Below, piece after piece: positions 52,657 through 62,819 of a DNA stretch of 64,000 nt. Both the position numbers and the translations under genes were made by a program. Each line of letters begins with the position of its first letter. Position 1 is the first letter of the stretch. This DNA is from JAMZMI01 sp049115715 (GTDB taxonomy: Bacteria > Bacteroidota > Bacteroidia > Cytophagales > Cyclobacteriaceae): assembly GCA_049115715.1 (NCBI GenBank), contig JAGDZQ010000019.1, forward strand, positions 1 through 64,000, in the 5' to 3' direction. The notes below the pieces were generated by a model that saw only the letters and a list, made by a program, of their open reading frames with translations, ran no database searches and had not been told where the DNA came from.

Positions 52657-55221
52657 TTACTTAATCACATTCAAAGCAACCTCTGCAGATTCAATTCCCT
52701 CAGACGTAGCGGTAATTTTCACTGAGCTCGCATCCAAGTTGGACTGAATAATCATAAGGCTCCTTCCCTGCGAAGTAACTAATTCGTTAGACTGGAAGTC
52801 CTGTACATTGGTGATAGATCCATTATCGACTCCTAGTAACTTAACATCTCCATCAATAGAAAAAGTAAGCTTCTTATCCATATGCTTAATTGGATTCCCT
52901 TTCTCATCAACCAATTGAGCAATGATGTGTGCTACATCGTATCCATCCGCTGTAAGCTCTGTCTTATCAATCGTAAGCTTAATTGAGGCTGGTGCAGATG
53001 CAGAAATAAGAGTTTCTTCTACTTCCTTACCTCCAATCGTTCCCTTGGCTTTTAGCTCTCCAGCTGCATAGGGAACTGCCCACTTATAAATATGATCTTT
53101 AAATTCTGATAGTGATCTTTTCCCAAGACTCTTATCATTCAGGAACAATTCAATTTCTTCGCAGTTAGAGTAAAGCTCCACGCTAATCATCGCACCGCTT
53201 TCATAGTTCCAGTGATTATTCACATTCTGCCATACCCACAGTGTCTCTTCCCATCTATCCGGATCTCTAGCAACCAAAAGTCCAGTCTTTTCATCTATCT
53301 TATTTATGGACCTTTCTATGTTCTGCGTAGCAATATGTATGTGAGGGTCATCATTCCACAAAGTCTTAAGCATATGATATGAGCCTTTTGGAAAACCAGC
53401 AAGGTCTATCAAACCACTAGCAGTTCCTTTCTTAGGCCAAGACCCATTGGACTCACCCATATAATCGATTCCCGTCCAAAGAAATGTTCCTGATATGAAA
53501 GGACGTTCTTCAATTGCTTTCCACTCATGCCACTGTCCCAGGTTCTCTGTACCCATGATTACTTTGTCAGGGTAGTACTTATGGCCATAATCATACAGTA
53601 CTCTTCTATAGCTATAACCAACTATATCAAGTGCATCCGCGTATCCTGTAACATGACTTGCCGAAGGCAAAATACAATTGGCAATTACTGGTCTTGTAAC
53701 ATCCATTTCACGCGTCCAGTCGGCAAGTTTTTGAGCAGTTTCTGCTAGCACATAATCCCCTTCTTCACTCTCCTCATATCTCTTTTTGATCTGATCCGGA
53801 GCTATCGGAGGCTGAGACCAGAAATAATTTCCCTTCCAATCCATATTGAAAAAGCCTGTGGCATTTGAATATCTTGGATATGTCCATTCTATTTCATTCC
53901 CTATACTCCATTGGATGATAGATGGGTGATTGGCATGAGCCATGATTGTCGTTTTCAAATCTCTCTCAGCCCATTCTTGAAAATGCTCAACATACCCTCT
54001 CGTGACATAATCTACCTTGGTCTCCCACTTATTTAGACGCTTATCTTTTGGGTTATCCCACTCGTCGAAAAACTCATCCTGCACAAGAATGCCCATCTCA
54101 TCACATAGCTGTAAAAAGGACTCAGAACCAGGATTATGAGAAATTCTAATTGCATTACATCCTCCCTCTTTAAGGACTTCAAACCTACGTCTCCAAACAC
54201 CGTCCGGAACAGCAGCTCCAACTATACCAGCATCATGATGTAGACAAACGCCTTTTATTTTCATATTTTTTTCATTGAGAAAGAAACCTTCGTCTTTGTC
54301 AAAACGAATAGATCTTATTCCAAATGGGGTTTCATATTTATCAACCACTTTGCCATTGCTTACAACAGATGTGATGGCTTTATACATATTAGGGTTTTCT
54401 GTATCCCATAGTGCTGGTGTCTGAACTTTCATTTCTTGAACAAACGCTCCCTGCTCTCTACCATCTACAGTGTATGTATCTTTCTTATCTGCCACCTTGG
54501 TTCCTGATGGATTATAGATCTCCGTCAAAAGCTCAAAGTCGGCCGATTCAGAAAAAGCGTTTTTAACCTTGACATCCAAAGTCAAAGAAGCACTTTCTGC
54601 AGAGACCTCAGGTGTTTTTAAGAAGGTCCCCCATATAGGCACATGGAGTTTGTTGGTGGTAATAAGTTTTACATTTCTGTAAATACCTGAGCCGGTATAC
54701 CATCTACTATCAGCGTATCTAGTGCGATCGACTTTAACAGCGATTACATTGTCTTTCCCATTCCCATTGAGGTAAGAGCTGATTTCGTAGTAAAACGGCG
54801 TATATCCGTAAGGGTGAGAACCTAGTTTTTTACCATTAATCCAAACTTCAGAGTTATTATATACCCCGTCAAAATAGATATAGGCTAATTCCTCAGCTCC
54901 AACGCTCTTATCGAAGGTCTTTCTGTACCAGCCAGTACCTCCTGGAAGATATCCTGTACAGCCCTCCCCCTTAACTGGATCAAAAGAAAATTCCACACTC
55001 CAGTCATGAGGAAGTCTAACATCATTCCAATTTTCATCATCAAAAGATGCACTGCTTTCAAGTGTAGATGAAGAGTCTTCTACAAGTGTAAACTTCCAAT
55101 CAAAATTAAAATCTACATCTCTTTGAGATTGAGTTTTTTGAGGACTTTCACAACTAATTAATGTCAGCATTAAAGCTGCAACCACCGTAACGATCACGGT
55201 TGGATAGGTCGGTTTATTCAT
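52657..55221 (-). CDS. Exported GH2 glycosidase (beta-galactosidase type) lipoprotein
   Basis: 854 residues. A lipoprotein signal (LTLISC, C24) is followed by the GH2 sugar-binding domain (about 35-200, GTGWYRKTF and GIYRNVKL), an Ig-like domain (about 205-305), the TIM barrel (about 310-620) with the acid/base pair WSIGNEIEW (E443) and nucleophile MGTENLG (E559), then a DUF4982-like and an Ig/invasin-like C-terminal region (about 640-854). It should cut a beta-linked galactoside or a related glycan at the cell envelope. It is not part of a SusCD locus. A TPR-LuxR regulator is encoded divergently. Confidence 0.93.
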   Translation of the reverse strand: MNKPTYPTVIVTVVAALMLTLISCESPQKTQSQRDVDFNFDWKFTLVEDSSSTLESSASFDDENWNDVRLPHDWSVEFSFDPVKGEGCTGYLPGGTGWYRKTFDKSVGAEELAYIYFDGVYNNSEVWINGKKLGSHPYGYTPFYYEISSYLNGNGKDNVIAVKVDRTRYADSRWYTGSGIYRNVKLITTNKLHVPIWGTFLKTPEVSAESASLTLDVKVKNAFSESADFELLTEIYNPSGTKVADKKDTYTVDGREQGAFVQEMKVQTPALWDTENPNMYKAITSVVSNGKVVDKYETPFGIRSIRFDKDEGFFLNEKNMKIKGVCLHHDAGIVGAAVPDGVWRRRFEVLKEGGCNAIRISHNPGSESFLQLCDEMGILVQDEFFDEWDNPKDKRLNKWETKVDYVTRGYVEHFQEWAERDLKTTIMAHANHPSIIQWSIGNEIEWTYPRYSNATGFFNMDWKGNYFWSQPPIAPDQIKKRYEESEEGDYVLAETAQKLADWTREMDVTRPVIANCILPSASHVTGYADALDIVGYSYRRVLYDYGHKYYPDKVIMGTENLGQWHEWKAIEERPFISGTFLWTGIDYMGESNGSWPKKGTASGLIDLAGFPKGSYHMLKTLWNDDPHIHIATQNIERSINKIDEKTGLLVARDPDRWEETLWVWQNVNNHWNYESGAMISVELYSNCEEIELFLNDKSLGKRSLSEFKDHIYKWAVPYAAGELKAKGTIGGKEVEETLISASAPASIKLTIDKTELTADGYDVAHIIAQLVDEKGNPIKHMDKKLTFSIDGDVKLLGVDNGSITNVQDFQSNELVTSQGRSLMIIQSNLDASSVKITATSEGIESAEVALNVIK

Positions 55222-55831
55222 GACTTTTAAGTATTTATTTTTTGGTTAATATTTAAATTATCTTATAGAATGGAATGATGCTAACTTTCTATAGATAATT
55301 GATAAAGTGATTGGGTTAATATTTTTATTATTTATTCTATAGTTCTATAGTTGAGAATTTTAAATTGTGGGGTCTTCGAAATACGGTTAAATCCAGTATT
55401 AGGTTGGGTACAAATCAAACCATTTACCCACAATGTGAGCACTATCAAAAAAAACATCGAACTAACCACAATCATTGTACATTATATTGCTTTTGATATT
55501 TCCATTTTCAAATCATTCTGAAATGAGAAGTAGATTTATCGATTGACTATTGAACTCCATCTCACTTTCTTCATGGAAGAGATAAGGAATTGTATTAAAA
55601 TATGTCAACATCATAAAAACCAGCCCAATAAAGAATGCTGTAAATCCATATGATGATGTGCTACTGCACTACAAGGATAAAAATCCTTTAAAAAAACGTG
55701 CTTTGTAGGATTTTCGACTAGACAAAAACTCAATGCCTCTTAAATTAATCCGCAAACCCCAATATCCAGAGGCTTTGTATTCAATAATTTTATTGCGTAC
55801 CTTAATACTACTATAGTGACCCCATAAAATT
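55222..55831. other. 610-base noncoding region with repeated motifs between GH2 and its divergent regulator
   Basis: No gene is supported; a 66-codon minus-strand frame at 55669-55869 overlaps the regulator and looks random. GGTTAATATTT occurs twice (55244-55254 and 55314-55324), 70 bases apart, each followed by AT-rich sequence and CTATAG or TTATAG pieces; CTATAG itself occurs three times up to about 55350. These repeats sit 20-130 bases ahead of the GH2 start and are candidate operator sites. The rest is AT-rich without structure apart from AGGATAAAAATCCT near 55675. Confidence 0.45.
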
Positions 55832-57469
55832 ATGGCACGAATAACTAGACAACTACTCTTCTCTTTCATTGCTTTTTTAACCTCTTCTGTCTACTGTCAT
55901 GCAACAGAAAATACGGATGATGTCTATGAATTTTCACCTGACTTTCAACTAGAAATCGAAAGCCTCAACAAGGGTTTTCAAAGGGAATTATTACTTCAAG
56001 CAAGAATAGACTCATCAATCACTAAGAAAGATACTCTTGCTGCGATTTCAGCACTCCTTGATCTATCACATCTCTATACCGATCAGGGAGATTATAGCAA
56101 ATCTTATGATGGTTTTTGGGAAGTATTGAGGTTAGCCGAATTAAAAAATAGCGACATTTCGAAAGCCCTATCTTTCTACGGGTTAGGGTGGCTCTATGAC
56201 TTGTACGGTCAGACACAGAAAGCATCCGAATACTTTAATCTTTCTTTAAATATTTGCACTAAAATAGAACCCGCCAATGATAATGATCAGGTTTGTCAAC
56301 TCATATTGAATAACTACTATGGACTAGCCAACCAATTCAGAAAACTAAATGATGTAAAGCAGGCAAGTATATATCTTGATAGCTGCAAAAACCTTCCTGT
56401 GTACTGTGATTTGCATTCTAATGACAATATTTTCATTATGGCTGAAGAAGCCTATCTGATGTTCTTAAGCGGAAACAATGAAGAAGCCCGAAAACTTCTG
56501 CATACATTAACACCAATTTTTCAAGTCGAAGACCCAAGTTATTTGATTATTCTTTACCCTTTTTTAGGTAAAATATATAACTCAATGGGAGAAATAGAAT
56601 TGAGCGAATCTTACTTTAAGAGTGCTCTTGAGATCTCAAAAAAACTCAAAAGTCATATCGATCTCGTGCCAGACATCCATCAAAACTTAGCCAATATTTA
56701 CAAAAATAGAAGAGAGTTTGAGTTAGCACTTTGGCACACAAGTGAAGCACAAAGATTGAATGAAATTCAATTCAGTAGTCGAAGTACCAGCAATCAGGGA
56801 CTTTTAGAAATAAAAGATAGTTACAGACTTGAAAAAGAACTTCAAAACAACCTAAATAATAAGAGAAGACTGGAGCAGCTCGAGCAGGAAAATAGAATTT
56901 CTAAACTAAAAACGGTCATATTGGTTGGAGCGATTTTCTTTATCCTCATTATAGGCTTGGTTATCTACAGACATCTAAGAAGTAAATATAAAGCCGAGAA
57001 AAGATGGCTGAAGCACCAGAGAGAACTAGAGATTCAAAAAGCGAAAGAAGTTCTCGAAATCAAAAACAAGGAACTCACTGCCTCAGCACTTCACTCCATA
57101 GAAAGGGAAGAGTTGCTTTCCGAAGTGAAAAACGAACTGGCAAAGCTGAAACAAAACCCAGAATATAAAGACTTGGGTAAATTGATGAAAAACATTGATG
57201 TGAAATCAACAAAAAGCTGGGAAGAATTTGAGGTAAGGTTCACAGCCGTAAACGAGGAATTTTACACTCGATTAAAAGAAAAATTTCCATCCCTAGGTCA
57301 AAGTGATCATAGGTTGTGTGCACTGATCAAACTGAATTTCTCTTCTAAAGACATAGCTCGACTATTGGGTATCTCCACTGAATCGGTTCATACTACCAGA
57401 TACAGATTGAGAAAAAAACTTGGGTTAAATCGTCAAGATAATCTAGAAAACTTCATTGCCAGGGTATAG
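55832..57469 (+). CDS. TPR-transmembrane-LuxR regulator
   Basis: 545 residues. A signal peptide (about 1-24) leads to a periplasmic TPR-like helical region (about 60-310, for example YGLGWLYDLYGQTQKASEYF and HQNLANIYKNRREFELALWH). A coiled coil (330-358), one membrane span (361-379), a second coiled coil (385-445), and a C-terminal LuxR-type HTH (about 490-545, SSKDIARLLGISTESVHTTR) complete it. This is a one-component transmembrane regulator design common in Bacteroidota. Divergence from the GH2 gene suggests it controls it (inference). Confidence 0.88.
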   Translation: MARITRQLLFSFIAFLTSSVYCHATENTDDVYEFSPDFQLEIESLNKGFQRELLLQARIDSSITKKDTLAAISALLDLSHLYTDQGDYSKSYDGFWEVLRLAELKNSDISKALSFYGLGWLYDLYGQTQKASEYFNLSLNICTKIEPANDNDQVCQLILNNYYGLANQFRKLNDVKQASIYLDSCKNLPVYCDLHSNDNIFIMAEEAYLMFLSGNNEEARKLLHTLTPIFQVEDPSYLIILYPFLGKIYNSMGEIELSESYFKSALEISKKLKSHIDLVPDIHQNLANIYKNRREFELALWHTSEAQRLNEIQFSSRSTSNQGLLEIKDSYRLEKELQNNLNNKRRLEQLEQENRISKLKTVILVGAIFFILIIGLVIYRHLRSKYKAEKRWLKHQRELEIQKAKEVLEIKNKELTASALHSIEREELLSEVKNELAKLKQNPEYKDLGKLMKNIDVKSTKSWEEFEVRFTAVNEEFYTRLKEKFPSLGQSDHRLCALIKLNFSSKDIARLLGISTESVHTTRYRLRKKLGLNRQDNLENFIARV

Positions 57470-58010
57470 GCATTAGAGGCCTAGACAAATCACTGATTAC
57501 CAATTCTCTTCAAGTTATTAAGTAGGCTCTAGAGCTTGTTCAACTTGTTTAGCCTTCAAGTAAGCGTTTGTTAAATTAAAAACTGTACTGAAACAATCAA
57601 CATATTTCTGTACACTTAGATCACATTTCATACTTCATCGGCGACAATAATTGTGAGAATTTACCCCTCTTATCGCAAACAATACTACCTCGATCTAGCG
57701 CATATAAAAGATCTGTGCGATTCGTTCTTAAGACAAAAGAATCATAAATCTAAGCCCTGAAAACATGATCATTTGCATAGATGAAGAGTCAAGAGTTCTC
57801 TGAGCTAATAAGAAAATTATAGAAAATACTATGGAGTTGTGGCACCATAATAACACTGGCACCACTTAAACAATCGATATAGGAGATTACATTCAATAAC
57901 GAAGCTGAGTAAATAACCTCTGGTAAATCAAAGGGAAATGACGCTGACCATTTTGGGTTTTATGAAAGAATAGAACTCCTTTCTACTTATCTAACTTTGA
58001 AAGAAATCTC
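57470..58010. other. 540-base noncoding region, nothing recognised
   Basis: Between the TPR-LuxR gene and the convergent permease gene there is no ORF over 30 codons with any family character and no strong hairpin with T-run. A weak GAAAG/CTTTC stem near 57965-57985 might end the permease transcript. Confidence 0.4.
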
Positions 58011-59264
58011 CTACTGAGTTCTAATAGCCATAACGGGATCCATTCTAGCTGCCATTGCAGCAGGGATAATTCCTGAAATCATACCAATAGCTGCTGAAAC
58101 ACCTAAGCCTATCACTACATTGGCAGAGCTAAGAACTAAATCCAAGGAACCTAGACTGACAAAGGAGAGAATCCAAACGAATAGAATCCCAAACCCTCCG
58201 CCGATTACGCTTAGGAAAATAGATTCAAAAAGAAACTGGAATAATACAAAGTAATTTTTTGCTCCCAGAGACTTTTGAATACCAATGATATTGGTTCTCT
58301 CTCTTACTGAGACAAACATAATATTCGCTATTCCAAAACCTCCTACTAGTATTGAAAACCCACCAATAATTCCTCCTGCGAAACCTAAAACATCAAATGT
58401 TGACCCTATGAAATTCGCGATAGCTTCAGGCCTATTGATAGCGAAATCATCTTCTTCTTTAGGTCTAAGTCCTCTTTTTTTTCTCATCAAACCACGAACT
58501 TCTGCTTCCAGCTCAACCAAACCAATATCATCCTCATAGCCTTTAAGCGTAATATGAGGCTCTACACCGTGCCTTCTTCCACTATAATAGATCTTTAAAA
58601 AGGATTTATAGGGCATGTATATTGCATCATCATTGGTAGGCAATCCAATTAAGGGTTCGCCCTCTTCCTCAATAGTTCCAACTATATAGTATTTCATTCC
58701 TTTTATTCGAATGACTTTTCCTATAGGGTTTTCAAGCGGGAACAATTCATTGGCTGCCCTATGTCCCAAAACCACAATATTCCTTCCACTTTTAGCCTCA
58801 CTTGGAGTAAAATATCTCCCCTCTGCAATGGCTATGTCATAGGTGTCTTTGTAAGAATAGACAACCCCAAGTAGATTAATTCCAGTACTACTACTGCTAT
58901 TGTATTTGGCTGTAACCCCTCCGCGTACTGTGAATATGCAAATTGACTGTGCGTTTTTCACATTCTCTTGTAAAAACTCATATTCCTCATAATTTGCGTG
59001 AGGTCTCTTTAAGTATTTCCACCAAGGATATGGGCCACCTCCTAAGCCGTATGGCCATTTCTCAACATTTATATTATTGGTTCCCAAAAAACTAAAACTG
59101 TCCTTGATGCTTTTCTCCAAAGAATCAACCACCGTGAAAACAAAAATGATTGCGAAAATCCCTATTGTAACCCCTAAGAGAGACAGAATAGTCCTAAGTA
59201 GGTTCGTTCGCAAGGCATTCCATGCAAACTTGAGGCTTTCGATAATGAGTCTTAGGATGATCAC
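58011..59264 (-). CDS. MacB-type ABC transporter permease
   Basis: 417 residues with the four-helix FtsX/MacB layout: one helix near residues 22-48 (LLRTILSLLGVTIGIFAIIF), a large periplasmic MacB_PCD domain (about 50-280), and three C-terminal helices (about 290-405, with SVRERTNIIGIQKSLGAKNY). It would work with an ATPase and membrane-fusion partner for peptide or lipoprotein export, neither of which is adjacent. It starts 144 bases from queA on the opposite strand. Confidence 0.9.
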   Translation of the reverse strand: MIILRLIIESLKFAWNALRTNLLRTILSLLGVTIGIFAIIFVFTVVDSLEKSIKDSFSFLGTNNINVEKWPYGLGGGPYPWWKYLKRPHANYEEYEFLQENVKNAQSICIFTVRGGVTAKYNSSSSTGINLLGVVYSYKDTYDIAIAEGRYFTPSEAKSGRNIVVLGHRAANELFPLENPIGKVIRIKGMKYYIVGTIEEEGEPLIGLPTNDDAIYMPYKSFLKIYYSGRRHGVEPHITLKGYEDDIGLVELEAEVRGLMRKKRGLRPKEEDDFAINRPEAIANFIGSTFDVLGFAGGIIGGFSILVGGFGIANIMFVSVRERTNIIGIQKSLGAKNYFVLFQFLFESIFLSVIGGGFGILFVWILSFVSLGSLDLVLSSANVVIGLGVSAAIGMISGIIPAAMAARMDPVMAIRTQ

Positions 59265-59322
59265 TTTTGAAAAATTAAAGTAGGTAAAATCATTTTTTTT
59301 AAATATAACAAAAACAATTCGC

Positions 59323-59330
59323 TAATTTTG
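59323..59330 (+). promoter_or_regulatory. TAnnTTTG element upstream of queA
   Basis: TAATTTTG is perfect, about 78 bases before the queA ATG. No -33 TTG at 19-20 bases is visible, so confidence is limited. Confidence 0.35.
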
Positions 59331-59408
59331 CGCACTTATTTTATCAATCTACATTGATTAAGTAAGCATTTCTAAATAGAAATTGTCTCCGGAATTAGAC
59401 GTATATAC

Positions 59409-60455
59409 ATGAAATTATCAGCATTCAAATTTGATCTTCCTAGTAGTCACATAGCGTTACACCCTACAGAGAATCGTGACGAGTCTCGATTGATGGTGAT
59501 ACACAAAGACACTGGAGAAATTGAACATAAGGTTTTCAAAGATATTGTTGGCTATTTCCAAGATCAGGATGTGATGGTTGTCAATGACACCAAGGTTTTT
59601 CCTGCAAGGTTATACGGCAATAAGGAGAAAACGGGTGCGAAGATTGAAGTTTTTCTTCTAAGAGAGCTCAATAAAGAAATGAAACTTTGGGATGTACTTG
59701 TTGATCCTGCAAGAAAAATTCGCGTTGGGAATAAACTGTATTTCGGTGATGGAGAATTGGTTGCTGAGGTAATCGATAATACTACTTCAAGAGGAAGGAC
59801 AATCCGTTTCCTTTATGATGGAGATGAAACGGCTTTTTATAAAATGATTGATAGGTTAGGTGAAACTCCTCTACCTAAAAATATCGACAGACAAGCAGAG
59901 GAAGAAGATAGAGAAAGGTTTCAGACTATATATGCTAAAAAAGTGGGCGCTGTGGCTGCCCCTACTGCTGGCTTACATTTTACGAAACAAGTAATGAAAA
60001 GGCTTGAAATAGTAGGTGTAGATATAGAACCTATAACACTTCATGTAGGACTGGGAACTTTCAGGCCCGTTGATGTTGAGGATCTTACCAAGCATAAGAT
60101 GGATTCCGAAAACTATTTTGTTGAGGAAGATACTGCAGCTAGAGTGAATCGTGCTTTAGACGAAAAGAGAAGAGTTTGCGCTGTAGGAACTACTGTAATG
60201 AGAACGCTAGAATCTTCTGTTTCTGCTCTTGGAAGGGTAAAAGCTAATTCGGGTTGGACAGACAAATTCATCTTTCCTCAGTATGATTTCAAAATCTGTA
60301 ACGCACTTGTTACAAACTTTCACTTACCAGAGTCAACCTTATTGATGATGGCTTCTGCTTTCGCTGGATACGATCTTGCAATGGAAGCTTATCAACTTGC
60401 AATCAAAGAAAAGTACAGGTTCTTCACCTATGGAGATGCCATGTTGATTATTTGA
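59409..60455 (+). CDS. queA: S-adenosylmethionine:tRNA ribosyltransferase-isomerase
   Basis: 348 residues. It adds the epoxycyclopentane ring in queuosine synthesis, acting on tRNA. Family blocks are FDLPSSHIALHPTENRDESRL, VVNDTKVFPARLYG, GAVAAPTAGLHFTK and HVGLGTFRPV with the final FHLPESTLLMMASAF. It is followed by ispD seven bases on. Confidence 0.97.
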   Translation: MKLSAFKFDLPSSHIALHPTENRDESRLMVIHKDTGEIEHKVFKDIVGYFQDQDVMVVNDTKVFPARLYGNKEKTGAKIEVFLLRELNKEMKLWDVLVDPARKIRVGNKLYFGDGELVAEVIDNTTSRGRTIRFLYDGDETAFYKMIDRLGETPLPKNIDRQAEEEDRERFQTIYAKKVGAVAAPTAGLHFTKQVMKRLEIVGVDIEPITLHVGLGTFRPVDVEDLTKHKMDSENYFVEEDTAARVNRALDEKRRVCAVGTTVMRTLESSVSALGRVKANSGWTDKFIFPQYDFKICNALVTNFHLPESTLLMMASAFAGYDLAMEAYQLAIKEKYRFFTYGDAMLII

Positions 60456-60462
60456 TAAAAGT

Positions 60463-61140
60463 ATGTCGCAAAATAGTGTGATTATTGTAGCTGGGGGAAC
60501 GGGTTCTAGAATGAATCAGGTTCTTCCCAAACAATTCACACTTATTTGCAATCAGCCGGTATTGGTTCATACAATTCGGGCGTTCTTGTCTTTCGATTCG
60601 AATATAAAGATCATCCTTGCTCTACCTGAAAATCATATAGAAACCTGGAAATCCATTCAGGATAAATTTCTAAGCGAAATAAGCATAAGAACTGTAATTG
60701 GAGGTAAAACCAGGTTCCAGTCTGTGAAAAATGGGCTCAAGCTTGTTGCTGAAGGGATAGTCGCTATACACGATGCTGTGAGACCATGCATTGATTCAAA
60801 TACCATTGGTGATTCTTTTGAATCTGCCAAAGATCATGGGTCTGGTGTAGTCTGTGTCCCATTAAAAGATTCTATTCGCCAAGTCTTTGGAGAGTCCTCT
60901 AAGAGCCTCAATCGAGTTGATTACAAGACAGTACAGACTCCACAAACATTTCAAGTCAGTCTAATAAAGAAAGCTTTTGAAGCTCGCGAAGAGCCTTTCT
61001 TCACTGATGATGCAAGTGTATATGAATACGCTCTCAACAAAGAGGTTAGGCTTGTTAATGGGAACTACACCAATATAAAAATCACTACTCCGGAAGATCT
61101 GGATATTGCAACCTTATTCCTTAAAAACAAAAAAACCTGA
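60463..61140 (+). CDS. ispD: 2-C-methyl-D-erythritol 4-phosphate cytidylyltransferase
   Basis: 225 residues of normal length. It makes CDP-methylerythritol in the MEP isoprenoid pathway. The nucleotide-binding start VIIVAGGTGSRMNQVLPKQF and the block IHDAVRPCID are diagnostic, as is the C-terminal KITTPEDLDIA. It is in an operon with queA. The stop codon lies inside a terminator hairpin. Confidence 0.96.
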   Translation: MSQNSVIIVAGGTGSRMNQVLPKQFTLICNQPVLVHTIRAFLSFDSNIKIILALPENHIETWKSIQDKFLSEISIRTVIGGKTRFQSVKNGLKLVAEGIVAIHDAVRPCIDSNTIGDSFESAKDHGSGVVCVPLKDSIRQVFGESSKSLNRVDYKTVQTPQTFQVSLIKKAFEAREEPFFTDDASVYEYALNKEVRLVNGNYTNIKITTPEDLDIATLFLKNKKT

Positions 61141-61160
61141 GCTTTCACTCAGGTTTCATC
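61126..61160. terminator. Bidirectional terminator between ispD and the DUF2795 gene
   Basis: AAACCTGAG (61133-61141) and CTCAGGTTT (61148-61156) form a nine-base-pair stem with a six-base loop. Poly-A on one side gives a T-run for the minus-strand gene; the plus side is pyrimidine-rich. The ispD stop is within the stem. Confidence 0.8.
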
Positions 61161-61179
61161 TTACTTCTTTTTGATATCC

Positions 61180-61401
61180 CTAATACTCATCTTCATTGAA
61201 GAAGAAATCTTCTTTAGTAGGATAATCAGGCCAAATTTCTTCAATACTCTCGTAGGGATTTCCATCATCCTCTAGTTCTTGGAGGTTTTCTACAACTTCA
61301 AGTGGAGCACCTGATCTAATTGAGAAATCAATCAACTCATCTTTTGCCGCAGGCCATGGAGCATCTTCGAGATATGAAGCTAATTCTAGTGTCCAGTACA
61401 T
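61180..61401 (-). CDS. DUF2795 small acidic protein
   Basis: 73 residues from the ATG at 61399-61401; an upstream frame adds nine residues without support. It opens MYWTLELASYLEDAPWPAAK and continues with LIDFSIRSGAPLEVVENLQEL, matching DUF2795, with a very acidic C-terminus. It is cytoplasmic and of unknown function. Bacteroidota usually carry a copy. Confidence 0.85.
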   Translation of the reverse strand: MYWTLELASYLEDAPWPAAKDELIDFSIRSGAPLEVVENLQELEDDGNPYESIEEIWPDYPTKEDFFFNEDEY

Positions 61402-61528
61402 AATTGTTGCTTTAAAAATTTCGTGCAAAAATACCCTTATTACTAAGAAAACAAATTTTATTTCCTAATAATAAAAGATAAAAGTCAAATACTCAATTAA
61501 ACTTATTTATTCTATCTTTTTTGTAAAC

Positions 61529-62740
61529 TTAAGAATTAGTCAGCATCTCAAGAAGTTGCTCCTTCACAGAAACTTTTGTTTTCTGTTGATTGAGTTTTTT
61601 TTCTATCATAGGGTTCATCTGACCTGATGAGGATGAGAATTTTTCTGCATTGTCAGTATACTGCACCAAATCTTCCTTATCGCGAGCTAGTAAGTCCCTA
61701 AGCACTTTTACTTGAGATTCCTTGAACTGTATCTCATCCATCTCCTTAAAGTTCTTAAAACGCTTCCTTGTAAGGTTAATTAAAAAGTCCCTCTCCTTTA
61801 AAAGCTGAATGGTTGTAAAAATTTCTCTTCTCTCCTGCTTTGCGCCGTAACTAGTTGGCTTATATGATTTCAAAGTATTCCTTAGCTCCTCAAGCCTTTT
61901 GAGGTTTACTCTTTCCGCTCCGGTCAAGTATTCGTTCAATTCATTCTTTATTGATTTTACATCAACAGTTGATTGGACGAACTTCTGAGCTGGCTTAAGG
62001 TTCTTGTTAAATTGATCTATCAATGGCCCATATTCTTCCTTTGGAATATTGCCAAGCTCTTCCCATTTAGTTTTGAGCTCCTTTACCTTCTCAAACCGAG
62101 CCTTACCGTGAACACCTTCTAATTTGGAAGCCTCCTTCACCAAATCTTCATAAGCTGATTTGTTCTTTTCTCCTAGACGCTTTTTATCTTCATAAAAGGC
62201 TTTTTTCTTATCAAAAAAACCTGAAACGATTGACCAAAATTCTTCTTCGAGTTGTGATTGTTCCTCCTCGGGGGCGTTACCAGTCTTTATCCATCTGGTC
62301 TTAATTTCATGAATCTCAGCGGTAGCTTCCTTCCAATTGATTTTATCAACGGTAACTTTTGCTTCTTCTATCAGAGTCTTTTTTATCTCCGAATTCCTCT
62401 CTCTATTCTTATTTATGATATCCGTAAGCAAGGCTTCCTGCTTAAGCAATCTATCTAGCAAAGATTGGTAATCACCCAGTCCATCATGAGATAAAAGTAC
62501 TTCTTTGAGGTGAACAAGCTTCATAAGGAAAGAACCTTTATTGATAGATTCTTCTATGATTTTCTCAAGTTCAGAGACCTTGTTTTCGAGTTCAGAGAAT
62601 CGATCCTCAAAATATCTGAAAGATGCTTCCGGATCGTCTTCTCTGACTTCTCCAATTACTCTTTCGGGGGTTTCTCCCCAAGTTTTTAGAAGTACTTTAC
62701 TATCTCGTATTACTCCAAATGTTGTTTCCTTTTCTTCCAC
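61529..62740 (-). CDS. DUF349-repeat coiled-coil protein
   Basis: 403 residues with several DUF349 helical units. Repeats are seen as WKEATAEIHEIKTRWIKTG near 145 and LKTKWEELGNIPKEEYGPL near 225, with a third near 280-360. The protein is soluble and helical throughout. The family is widespread and undefined. It diverges from ettA across 79 bases. Confidence 0.85.
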   Translation of the reverse strand: MEEKETTFGVIRDSKVLLKTWGETPERVIGEVREDDPEASFRYFEDRFSELENKVSELEKIIEESINKGSFLMKLVHLKEVLLSHDGLGDYQSLLDRLLKQEALLTDIINKNRERNSEIKKTLIEEAKVTVDKINWKEATAEIHEIKTRWIKTGNAPEEEQSQLEEEFWSIVSGFFDKKKAFYEDKKRLGEKNKSAYEDLVKEASKLEGVHGKARFEKVKELKTKWEELGNIPKEEYGPLIDQFNKNLKPAQKFVQSTVDVKSIKNELNEYLTGAERVNLKRLEELRNTLKSYKPTSYGAKQERREIFTTIQLLKERDFLINLTRKRFKNFKEMDEIQFKESQVKVLRDLLARDKEDLVQYTDNAEKFSSSSGQMNPMIEKKLNQQKTKVSVKEQLLEMLTNS

Positions 62741-62819
62741 TGTATTTGAAAAGCGAATTATTTAATAAAGCTGATTTAGAATTCTTGTAAATTCGAAATC
62801 ATTTTGAAAAATCTCAACC

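Noticed and set aside
55669..55869. 66-codon minus-strand frame ahead of the TPR-LuxR gene
   Set aside because: It overlaps the regulator start and its sequence is basic and low in complexity, without any family trait.
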